A DNA stretch of 64,000 nucleotides from Arabidopsis thaliana (lineage: Eukaryota > Streptophyta > Magnoliopsida > Brassicales > Brassicaceae). Where the stretch lies: assembly GCF_000001735.4 (NCBI RefSeq), contig NC_003074.8, positions 21,149,261 through 21,213,260 of the forward strand. Direction: 5' to 3'. The translations under genes and the position numbers were made by a program. Positions 10,360 to 22,843 of this stretch are shown piece after piece. The notes below the pieces were generated by a model. That model saw only the letters and a program-made list of their open reading frames with translations. It did not search any database and was not told the DNA's origin. Numbering within the stretch: the stretch's first letter is position 1; the number at the start of each line of letters is the position of its first letter.

Positions 10360-13300
10360 TCATTTGCCACATGAGCTGATGGAATTATGGCATAGCATCC
10401 AGTACTGTCTCAATGGCATGTGGAGCCATGGCCTCGGAGGAGGAAGATCAAGCCCCAGTTTTGATGGCATTCTGGAAAAGACGAGAGAAGGTAAATGATT
10501 TTGAATAGAGAGAGAGAGAGAGAGAATGACTTAAATTTTGTGATCAAGATCATATAAAATCACCTCTTCCCACTGAGGACTCCGCGAGCTGATGTTGTCA
10601 GAGAAGAAGCTGATATTCCTGAAAAAATTGTTTTATAGTGAGGCAAAAGAATCTGTCCTGCAATTTGTTCAATATAAATGTCAGCAAAAATTGAATACCA
10701 AACAAAAGCATAACAGATCATCTAGATTAACTTGTCATTAGACTTGGAACAATCTACAAGTTTACCTAAGGTTAGAAAATTGCTGCGAAGATTGGAAACC
10801 ATTAGAGAATTCTTCTCAGGAGTACCGTGTTCTTCTAGTAGACTTTTGGAGTCTTCGAAGGCATCATTGGATTTAAGGATATGCTCTCCACAGTGTTCCA
10901 TTTCAAACCAAACACCACAGGGGAATCTTTTACGCCTAACAAGCCAAATCATAACCTCTGCATATGGTGTTGCATGGATGACGGAGATGGCAAATTCAAT
11001 CAACATACATATGGAGTTTATTGTAGTGCTCGTAATGGTGAAAAAGATGTAGAAAACTGATGTTGTTGGCAAGAGAAGCAGAAGAGGAGTGAACAGAAGA
11101 GATCCCACTACATGTTGCTTCACAGTGTAACCATAGCTGTCCATTCTTTGACGTAGAGGATTCAATTTTCGCCCTCTGGAAGAACAAAGAAGAATTCAAG
11201 GTAAGGTTACTTTAAGTAAGGAACTGAGGTGAACAAAAATGGTTCACCAGTAAGAAGATATAACAATACTTTAGTATTTTCATTGAATTCAAGAAGTTTA
11301 AAAAGGAAACGGAAAACGTATTGCATGTCTCCTCCTTTTAGATTTAAGAAAACCAAGAAACCGATTCACCAGATGTTAGTTATCAGCTTAATGAATGAAC
11401 TCATCTAATTTAATACTCAAGATTTACCTGAAAAGCCTCCACAAAGCTGCTAAGGCTTGGATTTGGTGAGAATACACAAGTGTGATTGCCCAGTGAAGAG
11501 CCATTATATGAAGTGTTGCAAAAGTAATGACATCTATGACAAATGCGGCAGATACTGTGGCACCAAAAGTAATTCCAAGGATGGCAATTACTCTTATCAA
11601 ACAAAAGATGAAAGAAGCCATGAAGACCCAGAGAGTAGACCATATCTGTATTACATTAAGAGATACCATGCCCAAAACTCCAGCCAATTCTGTATTTAAC
11701 TTAAAACCCGCTGGAACTCCCATCAACCACACACTACCAGACCGCAAAATACCATTCGTAAACTCCTTTGCAAAGTCGAATACAAATGAGCAGACAGATT
11801 CGGTGTTAAACAGTAGACCTAGACCAATCAAGTTCCCCAAAACAAGATCAACAGCCATGGCCGACCATGTAGAATGTCTTTGCAGTGCAGCTTCCTCTGC
11901 ATGTTTCACACAGGATATGGACCTTGAGAAACCCAGAAGAATTGTCATAAATTAATAATCGTGTGAAACTTCTCAGAAAAATGACAAATGCATTGCATAA
12001 AGGTATCTAGAATTAAACTTTTTTTATTTCCCAAGATTAGTAGGTAAGCAGTTGTTGTTAGAAAAAAAAATATGAAGATGCAATTTTGAGCCAAGGGCAA
12101 ACAGAAAAAGTTTACAAATCTAACTAAAGAAGAAAATTTGGGTATACGGTTGAACTTACATCATGTCAATCTCTTCAAGGAAGATTGGCCAATATAAGAT
12201 CTGACAACTACGTATCCTGAAGTTGATCCATGTATTCTTGAGTACCCTCCTCGATGCGATGTGCACCCATGAAAAAATCAGAAAACTTGAAAGTAAATAG
12301 AAGAATTGGGCAAGGCTATAATACAGACTTGATAAAGAGCCTAAAATTGTGGCGAGTAACCGCCATGTTAAAGAAGATATCCTGAAAAGCAAGATAGAAG
12401 CAGTTGGAACAACTAACAACAAAGAAGAAAAGAATTCAACAAGGCAAAAAAAAATATCACGAGGGCTTACAAGTAACTAATGGAAAAGTTCTGGGAAGAA
12501 GTCTCCAGCTGCGTGGATATCTTCTTATAGGCAATCTTGGCAGCTGCGGCGCAATTTAAGGAAAGAATAACAGTTTCCTGCTTACATAAGAATGAGAGAA
12601 TATTAGTAACAAGTCGAGAAAGAAACACCACAACAAAGAGAAGCATTTTGGAAACTACTCAACCATTTCATTCAGAGGTTTCCTATTGTGAAGATCATCA
12701 ACCCACTTGGGTTTCTTAAGAGGAGCTTTTGTCTGAGGAGAAGAATTCGAAAAGCTTAACGAGAAATGGTGAGAACCAAACACTGGAGTGTCATAGACTA
12801 TGACCTGACAATGACATGTCCATGTTTAAGGGAGTCAAACACTGGCAGCGTGTAGGTTCAGAAAAGAATAAAACAAGAGAAAGACATCATGACTTACATA
12901 CGTGGACATCGCATTGAGATACAATATCCCCATTCCAGTGTATATGATGCAATCTAGAACTTGAATGGAATTCCATAATTCTATGCTCTGCAGAATCATG
13001 CACCATATGAATCCAGTAATTTCTCACAGAATCTTTCCTGAAATCCTCTAATAAGCCATCAACCTTATGACAACCACAACTGAGGCCACTATATTTGCAA
13101 GGCCTAACATAAGCTCCAGCCTTGCGGGACATATCTTTGTCTCTTATAATCTTTGATACGTTTCCATTAGCATTACGGCTTATATCATAACGACCAAGGA
13201 GTGTAAATGCTGCCTTGTCCCGTAAAGTTGAGGGCATCTTCTCATTTGTTTCACGGAGTACATCCTGTTAGAAATCACAAAAGAGAAACGTCGCATACAC

Positions 13301-13529
13301 TGTTTATCAAAAAGCTAGAGAAAAAGGATTTTTTGTTTTGTTGAGGTGGAGTTATTACTTGGAGCTTAGATCCGGCATTGGACAAGGAGCTCTCATCAGA
13401 GATGAAGGACACAACAACGTCAAGACAAGAAGAGGAATGGCAAACGAACCACCCAAACAATAGACTGTGACTCAAATCATCAGTTGATGCGAGCTGTTTA
13501 GGCAACCAAATCCTACATTTTCTCTTCAT
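10360..13529 (-). CDS. PIG-Q/Gpi1 homologue, GPI-GlcNAc transferase subunit
   Basis: Nine minus-strand coding exons (13529-13359, 13264-12902, 12804-12664, 12577-12471, 12381-12160, 11922-11428, 11175-10766, 10618-10564, 10471-10360) join in phase to 691 aa. PIG-Q/Gpi1 is a membrane subunit of the ER complex that transfers GlcNAc to phosphatidylinositol, the first step of GPI-anchor synthesis. The start MKRKCRIWLPKQL with LLFGWFVCHSS fits the plant Gpi1 N-terminus. The C-terminal half has several hydrophobic helices (LLATILGSLSSLYYSLAQFF, GLGLLFNTESVCSFVFDF, VVGSLLFTPLLLLLPTTSVF) and the conserved ALHWAITLVY and TPYAEVMIWLVRRKRFPCG segments. An intron in the leader is likely, with an acceptor just before 13540. 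Exon 3's donor (GTTGAG) is weak, but no other option keeps the frame. The last two small exons are the least certain. Confidence 0.9.
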
Positions 13530-14402
13530 TTCAGCTCTCTGCCACACAATTCCCAAAATGCCAAACGAAAGAGAACAACATATCAACAAGAATTTGAAAA
13601 AGTGAACATAATACGAGAAAATTCCAAAATAAAAGAGAGTAATTTATCGATCTAAGAAGACACAACTTCAAATGTGAACTAGAGAACTATGTAAGTAAAG
13701 TAAAACCCCAGAAAAATACTCGCATCGAAGAAGAGACGATGAGTAGTATCAACTTCTACAAGGCAATTGGCGATCGGAAAGATGAACCGAGATTCATAAC
13801 ACAAATCTGAACCCTAGAAATTCTTCAATTCAACTTAAATCTAATCACGAAAAGACGAACCTCGTGTTTCAGGAGAGAAGGAAGTCTAGAGTCGAAACTT
13901 GGTTCTGCAACCGGAAGAAAGATACATTCCGGCGACGAGACCAACGGCGACAAGGGGAAGAGATAGATATTTTTCACTATGGGCCGGGCTTTTCTTAATA
14001 ACGAGGTTCACTGGATTAAACAAATTTGAATTCAACCAACACTACACACTTTGTTCTTTTTGTTACAATATAGTGGATTTGTCTAAATTCTCAACTATGT
14101 CTAGAAATAAACTGTAGAATTTATTTCTAAAATAGATTTTTATTAATACTGTACTTTGGAAAAAAGCTGAGGATGTTATTAAATGCTTGAAGATTTCTTA
14201 GTTAAAACATACAAACACACAAAATCTTAAAAGTACTTTGCTTATTTGATAATCCACTAAAATCATATGAATTTTTTAAAATGAATTGAAATAAATAAAT
14301 AGTCGATGTGGATTTAAAATTGTTTTAAAATACATAAACCAATATAAACTTTCCAAAATGACTACACTGATGAAAGCTAATAATAAGTCGATACAGGTTA
14401 TA
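13530..14402. other. PIG-Q homologue 5' leader and promoter, BPG2 3' flank
   Basis: 13530-13910 is the spliced leader and promoter of the PIG-Q homologue. A GGGCCGGGC stretch at 13981-13989 stands out in otherwise AT-rich DNA. 14100-14400 is the AT-rich 3' flank of BPG2. No other gene seen. Confidence 0.5.
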
Positions 14403-16746
14403 CTAAGCAACACTATCAGAGAGAAAATCTGTGCTGTCTTGTTGCTTCTTCCTCCTACGAGCATCAACAAGCTTACTAGAATGTGTTCCAAGCACTTCGG
14501 TGATGGCTTTTGGCAACCAGAAGCCAGGCCGCTCAAGATATGGTGCGCGGTCAATAACCAATGGTTCTCTCAAGGTTACATCAATCCCCTGATAAGTCCA
14601 CAATGCTAGTGTTGCTGCACCTTTGAGGCCCAGGGATAACCAGCCAAGACCAGCCACTGAAATGTCTATGCTTTTCACGTCCCAGCTATTTCCCGACACC
14701 TGAATCTCCTTCTCTTCCCATGTTCCCAATTCAGACGCTCTGTTCTCTCCAATTGGTGGCTATACATAAAAGTAAAATGGGTTCTCCGTTACATTCTGAT
14801 GTTGCGGAAAAGAGGAGATGCGCAAGAAACAAGCTTTACTTACCTGAAGGCGTAAACCGGAATGGCCCTTGAATATTTCTTCGGCATTCTCTGTTTTTCC
14901 TAGATGCAATGAAACACTATGTGATGCCCATATTGTAATGTATATTGTTTCAACTGAAGCAGAAACGAGGTCTAGCCTGACCAGGCCACCAATGTGAACA
15001 GACTGTCCTGCCTGCAAATGAAAGATTCAACAAAATCAGCTTACTTCTTGCAATAAGAAATTCTTCTACTTGAAGCTGTATAACAGTTCAAGTAAATTCT
15101 TCTTGGAACAGTGTACTGGTAAAAAGAAGCTCCAGGGTTTAGAACATTAGAGATTAAGTCATCAATTCCAAAACCAAAGGCTTAAAAATAAGTAAGACAT
15201 AGCTTGCCTTGACTCTGTAACTCCGAGGTTGAACTTCCTTCCTTATCTCTACCATTTTCCGCTCCTCTGAATTCAATCTCAGGGACATAAGGTAGGGATG
15301 CAAAAGGCCGGGAGTGTCATACATCTTAGCCTTTGCAGACAATATTCCGCCAATTTTCAATATTCCAAGAGTTGTTCCAGGAACTGGAGCTTCCGTGAGC
15401 CTCGTGACCTTTGCACCATCTTTCTTGGATAAGGCATTAATCAAAGTAGATTTCCCCGCGTTCTGAGCTCCAATAACCCACACATTTCCTCTTGGACCAG
15501 CCAACTCTTTAATGTAAGCTAACAGATTCTTAACACCAATATCTTTGCGAGCACTAACCATATAAACCCCACTTAGCTTAGGTGCTCCTCCAGCCTTGGC
15601 ACGGTGGCGCACCCATCGGTCTAACCGAGCTGGTGAAATCTGTGTAGGAAGTAAGTCTACTTTTGTTGCAACAAGTACAAGTTTTGGGAGGTTTTTGCTA
15701 CCCTTAGGATCATTTTCAGCTTTTTGAAGCACTTGAAACAGAGACTTGGCAGCTCGTTTGGGAAACGAACCATCAAAGTCTACACAATCAACAACCATGA
15801 CTACAACTGTAGTGCTGGAGTTACTCATCGGTTTGATCAGTCTAGTTGAGATCAACCTATCGAAATCAAAATCGGGTAAGAGATTCTCTGCAGCCTGATT
15901 CTTCACCTGGCCATAATTCCTCAGAGAATGGCAACGAGCACACACAGTCACATCATCATAATTGTCTTTCTTTGCCTCCTCTCTAGCTATCTTCTTCCTC
16001 TCTGTTTTGGAAACCCGTTTCTTCTTCTCCTTCTCCTCAGTGACATTACCATATCCAACACCAGCCGGAGCAAAACATCCAATTCAACATCATTCACTTC
16101 CTTCTTTTCTTCCCACTCATCTGATTCCCATTCAAACCCACTCTCACTTTCAGAGTTGCTACCTTCTATTGCATTCTTGATCTCATCATCCATTTCATCA
16201 TCTTCCCCTTCCTCCTCCTCATCAGCATCATCATCAACCATTTCAAACCCAGCAAGCTCATCATTTTCCACATGTTCATCACCTTCCAAGTTATTCGCAA
16301 TGACCTTTCTCTTCTGATAATATCCGGGTAAATCTGGATCATTGTCCTGCATAAAAATCCCACAACCTGGACAAATAATCTTCCCATAGTCCTCATCTTC
16401 ATCTCTTCCTTCGCTCATGATAAGATTTTTTGATTTCTTCGGAAAAATCGTCCCGTTAACACTCTCCACGCTTTGAACAACTTGTTCTTTCTTCACAGCT
16501 AAACACATAACCGAAACTGCACATTTCTTCTTCTTCTCATTACTCAATCCTAGTCAAAAGTTGAGTACTTTCTCAGATATCCATCACGAAAACCAGAAAC
16601 TTAAACCGAATTTCAGGAAGATGAAATTTACCTGAGAAAAATGGAACCTCGGGTCTGTGTATCAACCGGCTAACGCGAAAGTTTCCGTCTTCAAGCTTTG
16701 GTTTAACATTGCAAATCGTCACTGTACTTGAAATCAAAACCACCAT
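14403..16746 (-). CDS. BPG2: BPG2 chloroplast circularly permuted GTPase, with a one-base frameshift in exon 2
   Basis: Four minus-strand exons (16746-16632, 16549-15208, 15011-14844, 14759-14403). Their 1982 coding bases are one short of 661 codons; with one extra base in exon 2 the product would be the 660 aa I recall for BPG2. BPG2 is a YqeH-type GTPase needed for chloroplast rRNA processing and greening. N-terminal transit peptide, zinc-finger pairs CPGC and CARC, then motifs in permuted order: ATKVDLLP (G4), SARKDIG (G5), GAQNAGKST (G1), DTPGL (G3). The frame through VNDVELD (ending about 16077) does not continue into the next conserved stretch FAPAGVGYGNVTEE; the frames differ by one base near 16076, and the second frame has a stop just upstream of the switch. 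Intron 2 uses a GC donor. As read, translation would leave frame after about 195 residues. Confidence 0.9.
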
Positions 16747-17207
16747 TTCGTTTGAGAGCGTGTCACTTCTGAATTGGGATGATATCGCGCCGAAAATTTG
16801 CCGGGATAAGCAACTCCGTCGACAGGATTAGTCAGAGAGAATCAAAACGCAGCGTATTGGCTCGAGCCTGACTTCAATTTTTCACCTTAAACCCTACATA
16901 TAATTACGTAAATACCCTCCAAACTCAGATGAAACGTCGACAACGAGACATAGCGTAAAACACTGATTACCCCAGCAAATAATTTATCTAATGATTCGTA
17001 TAAGTTTTGCAAATTCGGTTTTGTTGATTCGCTTTGTGTCTATGTGACTAAACTTTATGAGAATGAAGGAGAATTACGTGGAAGACATTCGAGACTCAAA
17101 TTTTAAAACAGAGTCTTAAAGGATAAGGTTGTGGTGACCCATTACGCGGACAAGAAACGAAGCTTAAACCCCATTTTATATTTTAGTCGGAGCTCCGGTG
17201 AAATAAA
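16747..17207. promoter_or_regulatory. 461-bp divergent promoter shared by BPG2 and PrfB3
   Basis: The two start codons face away from each other 461 bp apart, so both leaders and promoters must fit here. An AAACCCTA telo-box sits at 16889-16896. Both products act on chloroplast RNA or translation, which makes co-regulation plausible; that is inference. Confidence 0.6.
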
Positions 17208-18938
17208 ATGGCGGCAAAGATTATTGGTGGATGCTGCTCATGGCGACGCTTTTACAGGAAGAGAACATCATCTCGATTTCTGATTTTCTCTGTTCGAGCC
17301 TCTAGTTCCATGGATGACATGGACACCGTCTACAAGCAATTGGGTATGTCTCTGTTGAGTTTTTAGGAGAAGCAAAATAGTAAATTTGGAACTGGTTTTA
17401 GGAAATTTGTTCTATACAGATTAAAGTTGAGAGCTTTATGATTTTGGAAAGTTGGTATATATTTGTTGAGATTTTGAAAATTTTGTCTCAGGATTGTTTT
17501 CACTAAAGAAGAAGATTAAAGATGTTGTTCTTAAGGCTGAGATGTTTGCACCGGATGCTCTTGAGCTTGAAGAAGAGCAGTGGATAAAGCAAGAAGAAAC
17601 AATGCGTTACTTTGATTTATGGGATGATCCCGCTAAATCTGATGAGATTCTTCTCAAATTAGCTGATCGAGCTAAAGCAGTCGATTCCCTCAAAGACCTC
17701 AAATACAAGGTTCTTTTTGTTTACTCTAACAAATCTTCTTGTTTTTTTTTTGTATGAAAGAGATTTAGTTTTTAATTGTGTTTTGTTATTTAGGCTGAAG
17801 AAGCTAAGCTGATCATACAATTGGGTGAGATGGATGCTATAGATTACAGTCTCTTTGAGCAAGCCTATGATTCATCACTCGATGTAAGTAGATCGTTGCA
17901 TCACTATGAGATGTCTAAGCTTCTTAGGGATCAATATGACGCTGAAGGCGCTTGTATGATTATCAAATCTGGATCTCCAGGCGCAAAATCTCAGGTCAGT
18001 TTCATCATTCTCAAGGCACTTACAGTTTCCAACTCTTTGCTTGTAACTTAGTTTCTGTTTGTTCTTAAACATATTTTGAGGATTTGCAGATATGGACAGA
18101 GCAAGTTGTAAGTATGTATATCAAATGGGCAGAAAGGCTAGGCCAAAACGCGCGGGTGGCTGAGAAATGTAGTTTATTGAGTAATAAAAGTGGCGTAAGT
18201 TCAGCCACGATAGAGTTTGAATTCGAGTTTGCTTATGGTTATCTCTTAGGTGAGCGAGGTGTGCACCGCCTTATCATAAGTTCCACTTCTAATGAGGTAT
18301 ACATTATAAGTTATAACTCTCTTTCTCGTAACTAATCACTTTCGTGTCCATTATCATGGCCCGGGAAAGAATTAAAAGAGGTTTTCTTTGCGCCAGGAAT
18401 GTTCAGCGACTGTTGATATCATACCACTATTCTTGAGAGCATCTCCTGATTTTGAAGTAAAGGAAGGTGATTTGATTGTATCGTATCCTGCAAAAGAGGA
18501 TCACAAAATAGCTGAGAATATGGTTTGTATCCACCATATTCCGAGTGGAGTAACACTACAATCTTCAGGTATTCTTGAGTGTGTTGTTAGTTGTTACACT
18601 TTGGTTTACTGCATTTTATGCAGATTATATAACATGAGGTTTTTGATGCAGGAGAAAGAAACCGGTTTGCAAACAGGATCAAAGCTCTAAACCGGTTGAA
18701 GGCGAAGCTACTTGTGATAGCAAAAGAGCAAAAGGTTTCGGATGTAAATAAAATCGACAGCAAGAACATTTTGGAACCGCGGGAAGAAACCAGGAGTTAT
18801 GTCTCTAAGGGTCACAAGATGGTGGTTGATAGAAAAACCGGTTTAGAGATTCTGGACCTGAAATCGGTCTTGGATGGAAACATTGGACCACTCCTTGGAG
18901 CTCATATTAGCATGAGAAGATCAATTGATGCGATTTAG
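17208..18938 (+). CDS. PRFB3: PrfB3, chloroplast release-factor-2-like protein lacking the GGQ motif
   Basis: Six exons (17208-17343, 17492-17709, 17794-17994, 18090-18296, 18397-18568, 18652-18938) join in phase to 406 aa. The N-terminus is Arg/Ser-rich like a plastid transit peptide. The RF-2 fold is clear: TEQVVSMYIKWAERLGQ, GYLLGERGVHRLIISS, and a C-terminal RNRFANRIKALNRLKAKLL helix like that of RF-2. The peptidyl-hydrolysis GGQ is absent: where RF-2 has AGGTEAQ this protein reads IKSGSPGAKSQ. The stop-codon-recognition SPF is also missing (family SPFD position reads STSN). This agrees with what is known of PrfB3, which stabilises petB transcripts instead of terminating translation. It diverges from BPG2. 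The start at 17208 is the first ATG of the exon and gives the known length. Confidence 0.93.
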
Positions 18939-20152
18939 GCTTAATCAATTGGTACTTTAATTGCTTTTTGTTTTGTATCCAAAAAGCAACAAATGGTTGC
19001 TTGTGTGTGTATATATATAACCTTCTTGTCCAGAACCATATATGATTCTAACCATCAAACAAAGATAAGAATTGGTGACTATGTGCTATACTCTACAATA
19101 TCACCATGAATACTTCAAACTAGACTTTTGATAAATTTTGAAACGGTTATTACCAATAAAACGAAAACCATGAAACTCTTGTTTTAATTATCAGATTCGA
19201 GAAAGTTGTGTACAAACATAGCTGAGAAGGGATGTCATCGTGTCACGTTGATTACATTATGGAGGTATTTTGATTAGCCTTTTGTTATGAAAAAGTAAAA
19301 GGTTTGGCAGAAAACTCTATAATATGTTGTAGAGTTGGGCAGAAACTTTCATTACTATCAAATATCTAGTAAATCTAATTACTTTACGTTATCCGAAGAC
19401 TAATTATTTTTATCAGTTTGGCTTAGACTTAAATGCATTTCCTCAGCTAATTACTTTAATAAATTAAAAGCTCGTTGGATTCGTATTAAAAAAAAATCTA
19501 ATTTATTGTTTACCAAAGTTTTCTATGGGCATTTAAGTATTTGAATTTAAAGTTATCGACTTTTGACTACATTGTAATACTCTTGGAAATATTCAAAACT
19601 ACATCTCTTAGTATATAATATAACAAAATTCACTAGACCAGTTGTGTGTTTAGAAACATAAAATTAAAATACTAAAAACTATATATGATACATATCAATC
19701 CAAGAATATGTGAACTCATAATAATTCATTAATTTAACGTGATTATTTTTCTAATTATATCAACATTTGACATAATTTTTAGTTAATAAATTAATTCAAT
19801 ATAGAAAAAAAAAAAAAACTCATATGGGCTTGAAATATTTTATACCAAATTAATGATGTATTATTTCGTTTTATCATTTTAATTTTATTGGAGGTAGTAT
19901 ATGTGTATTTCATTCAACAACGAAAAAAAGGAAAATCATATTTTGATTAAAATTGAAATAGGAAGAAAATAAGAAGAAAGTGACAACAACAGACAAACGG
20001 CTCCGTCACCAAATTGACGAGAGAGACTCTCTCCTTTCAAACTCTTTTTCAGTTTCAACTTCTTCGTCTCCCTCCCACACCACCTCTACATATATACATT
20101 CGATTCACAGTCTATATATCTTCTTCTTCTATGCCTCTGGCGTTTCTCTCGC
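18939..20152. other. Intergenic, AT-rich
   Basis: Downstream flank of PrfB3 and promoter/leader of the next gene. 19370-19960 is very AT-rich with homopolymer runs. The pyrimidine-rich leader (20020-20150) holds an upstream ATG near 20130 in another frame overlapping the main start. No gene or RNA recognised. Confidence 0.5.
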
Positions 20153-22843
20153 ATGGCGGGTCTATACTCTTCCTCCTCCTCCTCGAAACCCACTCTGTCT
20201 TCTTCTCCTTCTTCATCATCTTCCTCGCGTCTTTTCCTGCTCGTGACCCTTCTTCCTCTCTCTCTCGCCTGTTTCGCCTTCGTTCTCCAATGGCGTGGCG
20301 GTCTCGACGACCCCGTTACGCATTGGTCAATAGATCATCACGAGTTTCCCGGAATGGTTACAACCCAAGAGAAACGGTCTCTGCGTCGTTCAGTTTCTGA
20401 TTCGGGTTGCGTTGATCTTCTAGGTCAGAGTCGTTCCCCTTCGTTTCCTTATTTCCGGAATTGGAAATTTGATTACCACTCGGATCTGAAACCCAGGGTA
20501 AGCCCTTGTGATTCAATTTTGGGTTTTCCTGATTTAATTTGATCTAAGCGTGTTCATATCTTCTGATTTCCATATATCGTTGATCCTTGGTACTTTGATT
20601 ATGAAAAGATTGTGACTTTGTGCAAAAATGGTAGATATGCATTACAACAAGCACTTCTGCTGGCTTAGAGCAAACATTGCCATGGATTTACTTTCACAAA
20701 GTTATTGGAGTTTCAACATTTTATCTATTTGTTGAGGGGAAGGCTGCATCTCCAAATGTGTCTCGAGTTTTGGAGACCATCCCTGTAAGCTCTGGAGCTT
20801 ATGAATGATCCCTTTATTTGTTTTTCTGACTTAGTATTTTCTTACTGCTAATACGTTCTGTTTTGCAGGGTGTAAAAGTTATTTACAGGACAAAGGAATT
20901 AGAAGAAAAACAGGCTAAAAGGTATTTCTCTGGTCTGCATCTTTGTGGATATTGGTAATGGATCTGCTGTGATTTCATTGTGTCACTTATGAAACTTGGG
21001 ATTTTGTTCCTTTACTTTTAGATCTATAAATCCACTAACGTGATTTTTTCAACAGCCGGATATGGAATGAGACTTGGCTGTCGAGCTTCTTCTACAAACC
21101 GTGTAACTATGAATTATTCGTGAAACAGTCCTTGAACATGGAAATGGCAATCACCATGGCTCAGGTATCTCTTACTTTTTACCATATTTGTTGAATATGG
21201 TTTGTGGTAATAGCACTAGATAATGTAAAAAAGCCAACGGTCTCTCAGACTCTCACGCCATTTTATGCGGTGTATTTAGGACGCTGGTATGGAATGGATC
21301 ATTCATCTTGACACTGATGAGCTTATACATCCTTCTGGAACCCATGAATATTCTTTACGCAAGTTGCTGGGAAATATTTCTGCAGACGTGGATGTAGTTA
21401 TCTTTCCAAATTATGTGAGTCTTACAGTTGTTTGGATTTCATTTTTTATCTTGCGAAAAAACTTCTTCTGGCTTCATCAGCATTGTCTGTTTTTCAGGAG
21501 AGCAGCGTTGAGAGAGATGATATCAGGGAACCTTTCAGTGAGGTATAAAATTTATCATCTGAAGCTATTTTGCCAACATGAGAAATTGTTCACATGATTG
21601 TTTGTTTACCCACCATAGGTACATTGCTATCTTTATAGATCTAAAAACTACTCTATTTGTTGCACATTCATTTTATTGTAGGTATCAATGTTCAAGAAGA
21701 ATTTTGACCATCTTCTGAGAGATGTCTACTTTGGAAACTATAAAGATGCCACTCGTGGAAATCCAAACTATTTCTTAACCTATGGAAATGGGAAAGCTGC
21801 TGCCCGTGTTCAGGACCATCTTCGTCCCAATGGTGCTCATCGATGGCACAACTACAGAAAGAGTCCAAAGTATGCTCTTTTCTCGTTAAATTGTCTATCA
21901 TTTGACTCTTTGTATCTGGCATTGCTTCCCTCTGTATATAATATGTTAGATTCTACTGCGGTTTATTCAATAGAAGCTTATAGTGGGACATGGACGAGCC
22001 TAAGGCTGTCACTTACAATTGTTTTAAGGTGCTAACTATTTTGTGGCTGATTCATGGCATCTTTTCTACAGTGAGGTCAAACTTGAAGAAGCTGCCGTGC
22101 TGCACTATACTTATCCCAGATTTTCAGATCTTACTTCAAGACGTGATCGTTGTGGCTGTAAGCCCACTAAAGTGGATGTCAAGAGATGTTTCATGCTAGA
22201 GTTTGACAGAGCTGTGAGTGGAGATTTATAGTTTTTTGCTTTATATTTCCTGCATCGTTTTCCGAAATATATAGTCACAGCTCTTGGCTATCACATGTAG
22301 GCATTTATTATTGCTTCAACAGCGAGTTCAGAGGAAATGCTGCAATGGTATTAATATAGATTTAAATATAATCACTGCTCTTCATCCCATTTTCAACTGC
22401 TGCAATCTAACCAGCTTCACTAATACAGGTACAGAGAGCATGTTGTGTGGACTGATGAAAAATTGAAGTTGAAACTCCTTAGGAAGGGAATTCTAACCCG
22501 CATTTATGCTCCCATGGTTAGTTCCACAAACTCAAACCACGCTCTTTATTTGACATGAACGATCAGTGTTTGGTTTTCCACAAGCTATCATCTCTTACAG
22601 GTTATAATCCAAGAGCTAAGAGAAGCGGGTGTTTTTAGCTCTGTGGTAATCGCAGCTCACAAGTCTCCTTCGAAGAACTCTTCAACTGCTGATTCGACAT
22701 CAGGCATTACCCGAGAATCATCTCAGGAAACTGGTAAGAGGAGGGTGTTGGAATTCCATCTTGATGTTGACGGTGAATCCCAAGCATCAGCGGTACCACC
22801 ACAATCGCCTCCAGGCTTGGAAGCAACCCAGATGGAACTATAA
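20153..22843 (+). CDS. Glycosyltransferase-like protein, ELD1/KOB1/ABI8 family
   Basis: Eleven exons (20153-20497, 20635-20784, 20869-20921, 21056-21164, 21280-21414, 21498-21542, 21682-21869, 22072-22213, 22301-22347, 22429-22516, 22601-22843) give 514 aa with all phases consistent. It is a type II membrane protein: a Ser-rich cytosolic stretch, one helix ([19 protein letters not shown], about residues 26-45) and a luminal domain. The luminal part resembles DUF23/GT2-like domains: [20 protein letters not shown], then [17 protein letters not shown] with a DTDE metal-binding-type motif. The paralogue ELD1/KOB1/ABI8 affects cellulose deposition, elongation and sugar/ABA signalling. The donor sugar and acceptor cannot be read from the sequence. 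The second ATG is chosen because the earlier one (about 20130) is out of frame. Confidence 0.9.

Noticed and set aside
10732-11052. Plus-strand frames across the PIG-Q homologue
   Set aside because: Antisense shadows of exon 7; the minus strand has the conserved family sequence and correct splice sites.
16066-16079. Mini-intron as explanation of the BPG2 frame change
   Set aside because: The only GT...AG pair fixing the frame would be about 41 bases, without a U-rich tract, and would delete the conserved FAPAGVGYGNVT segment.
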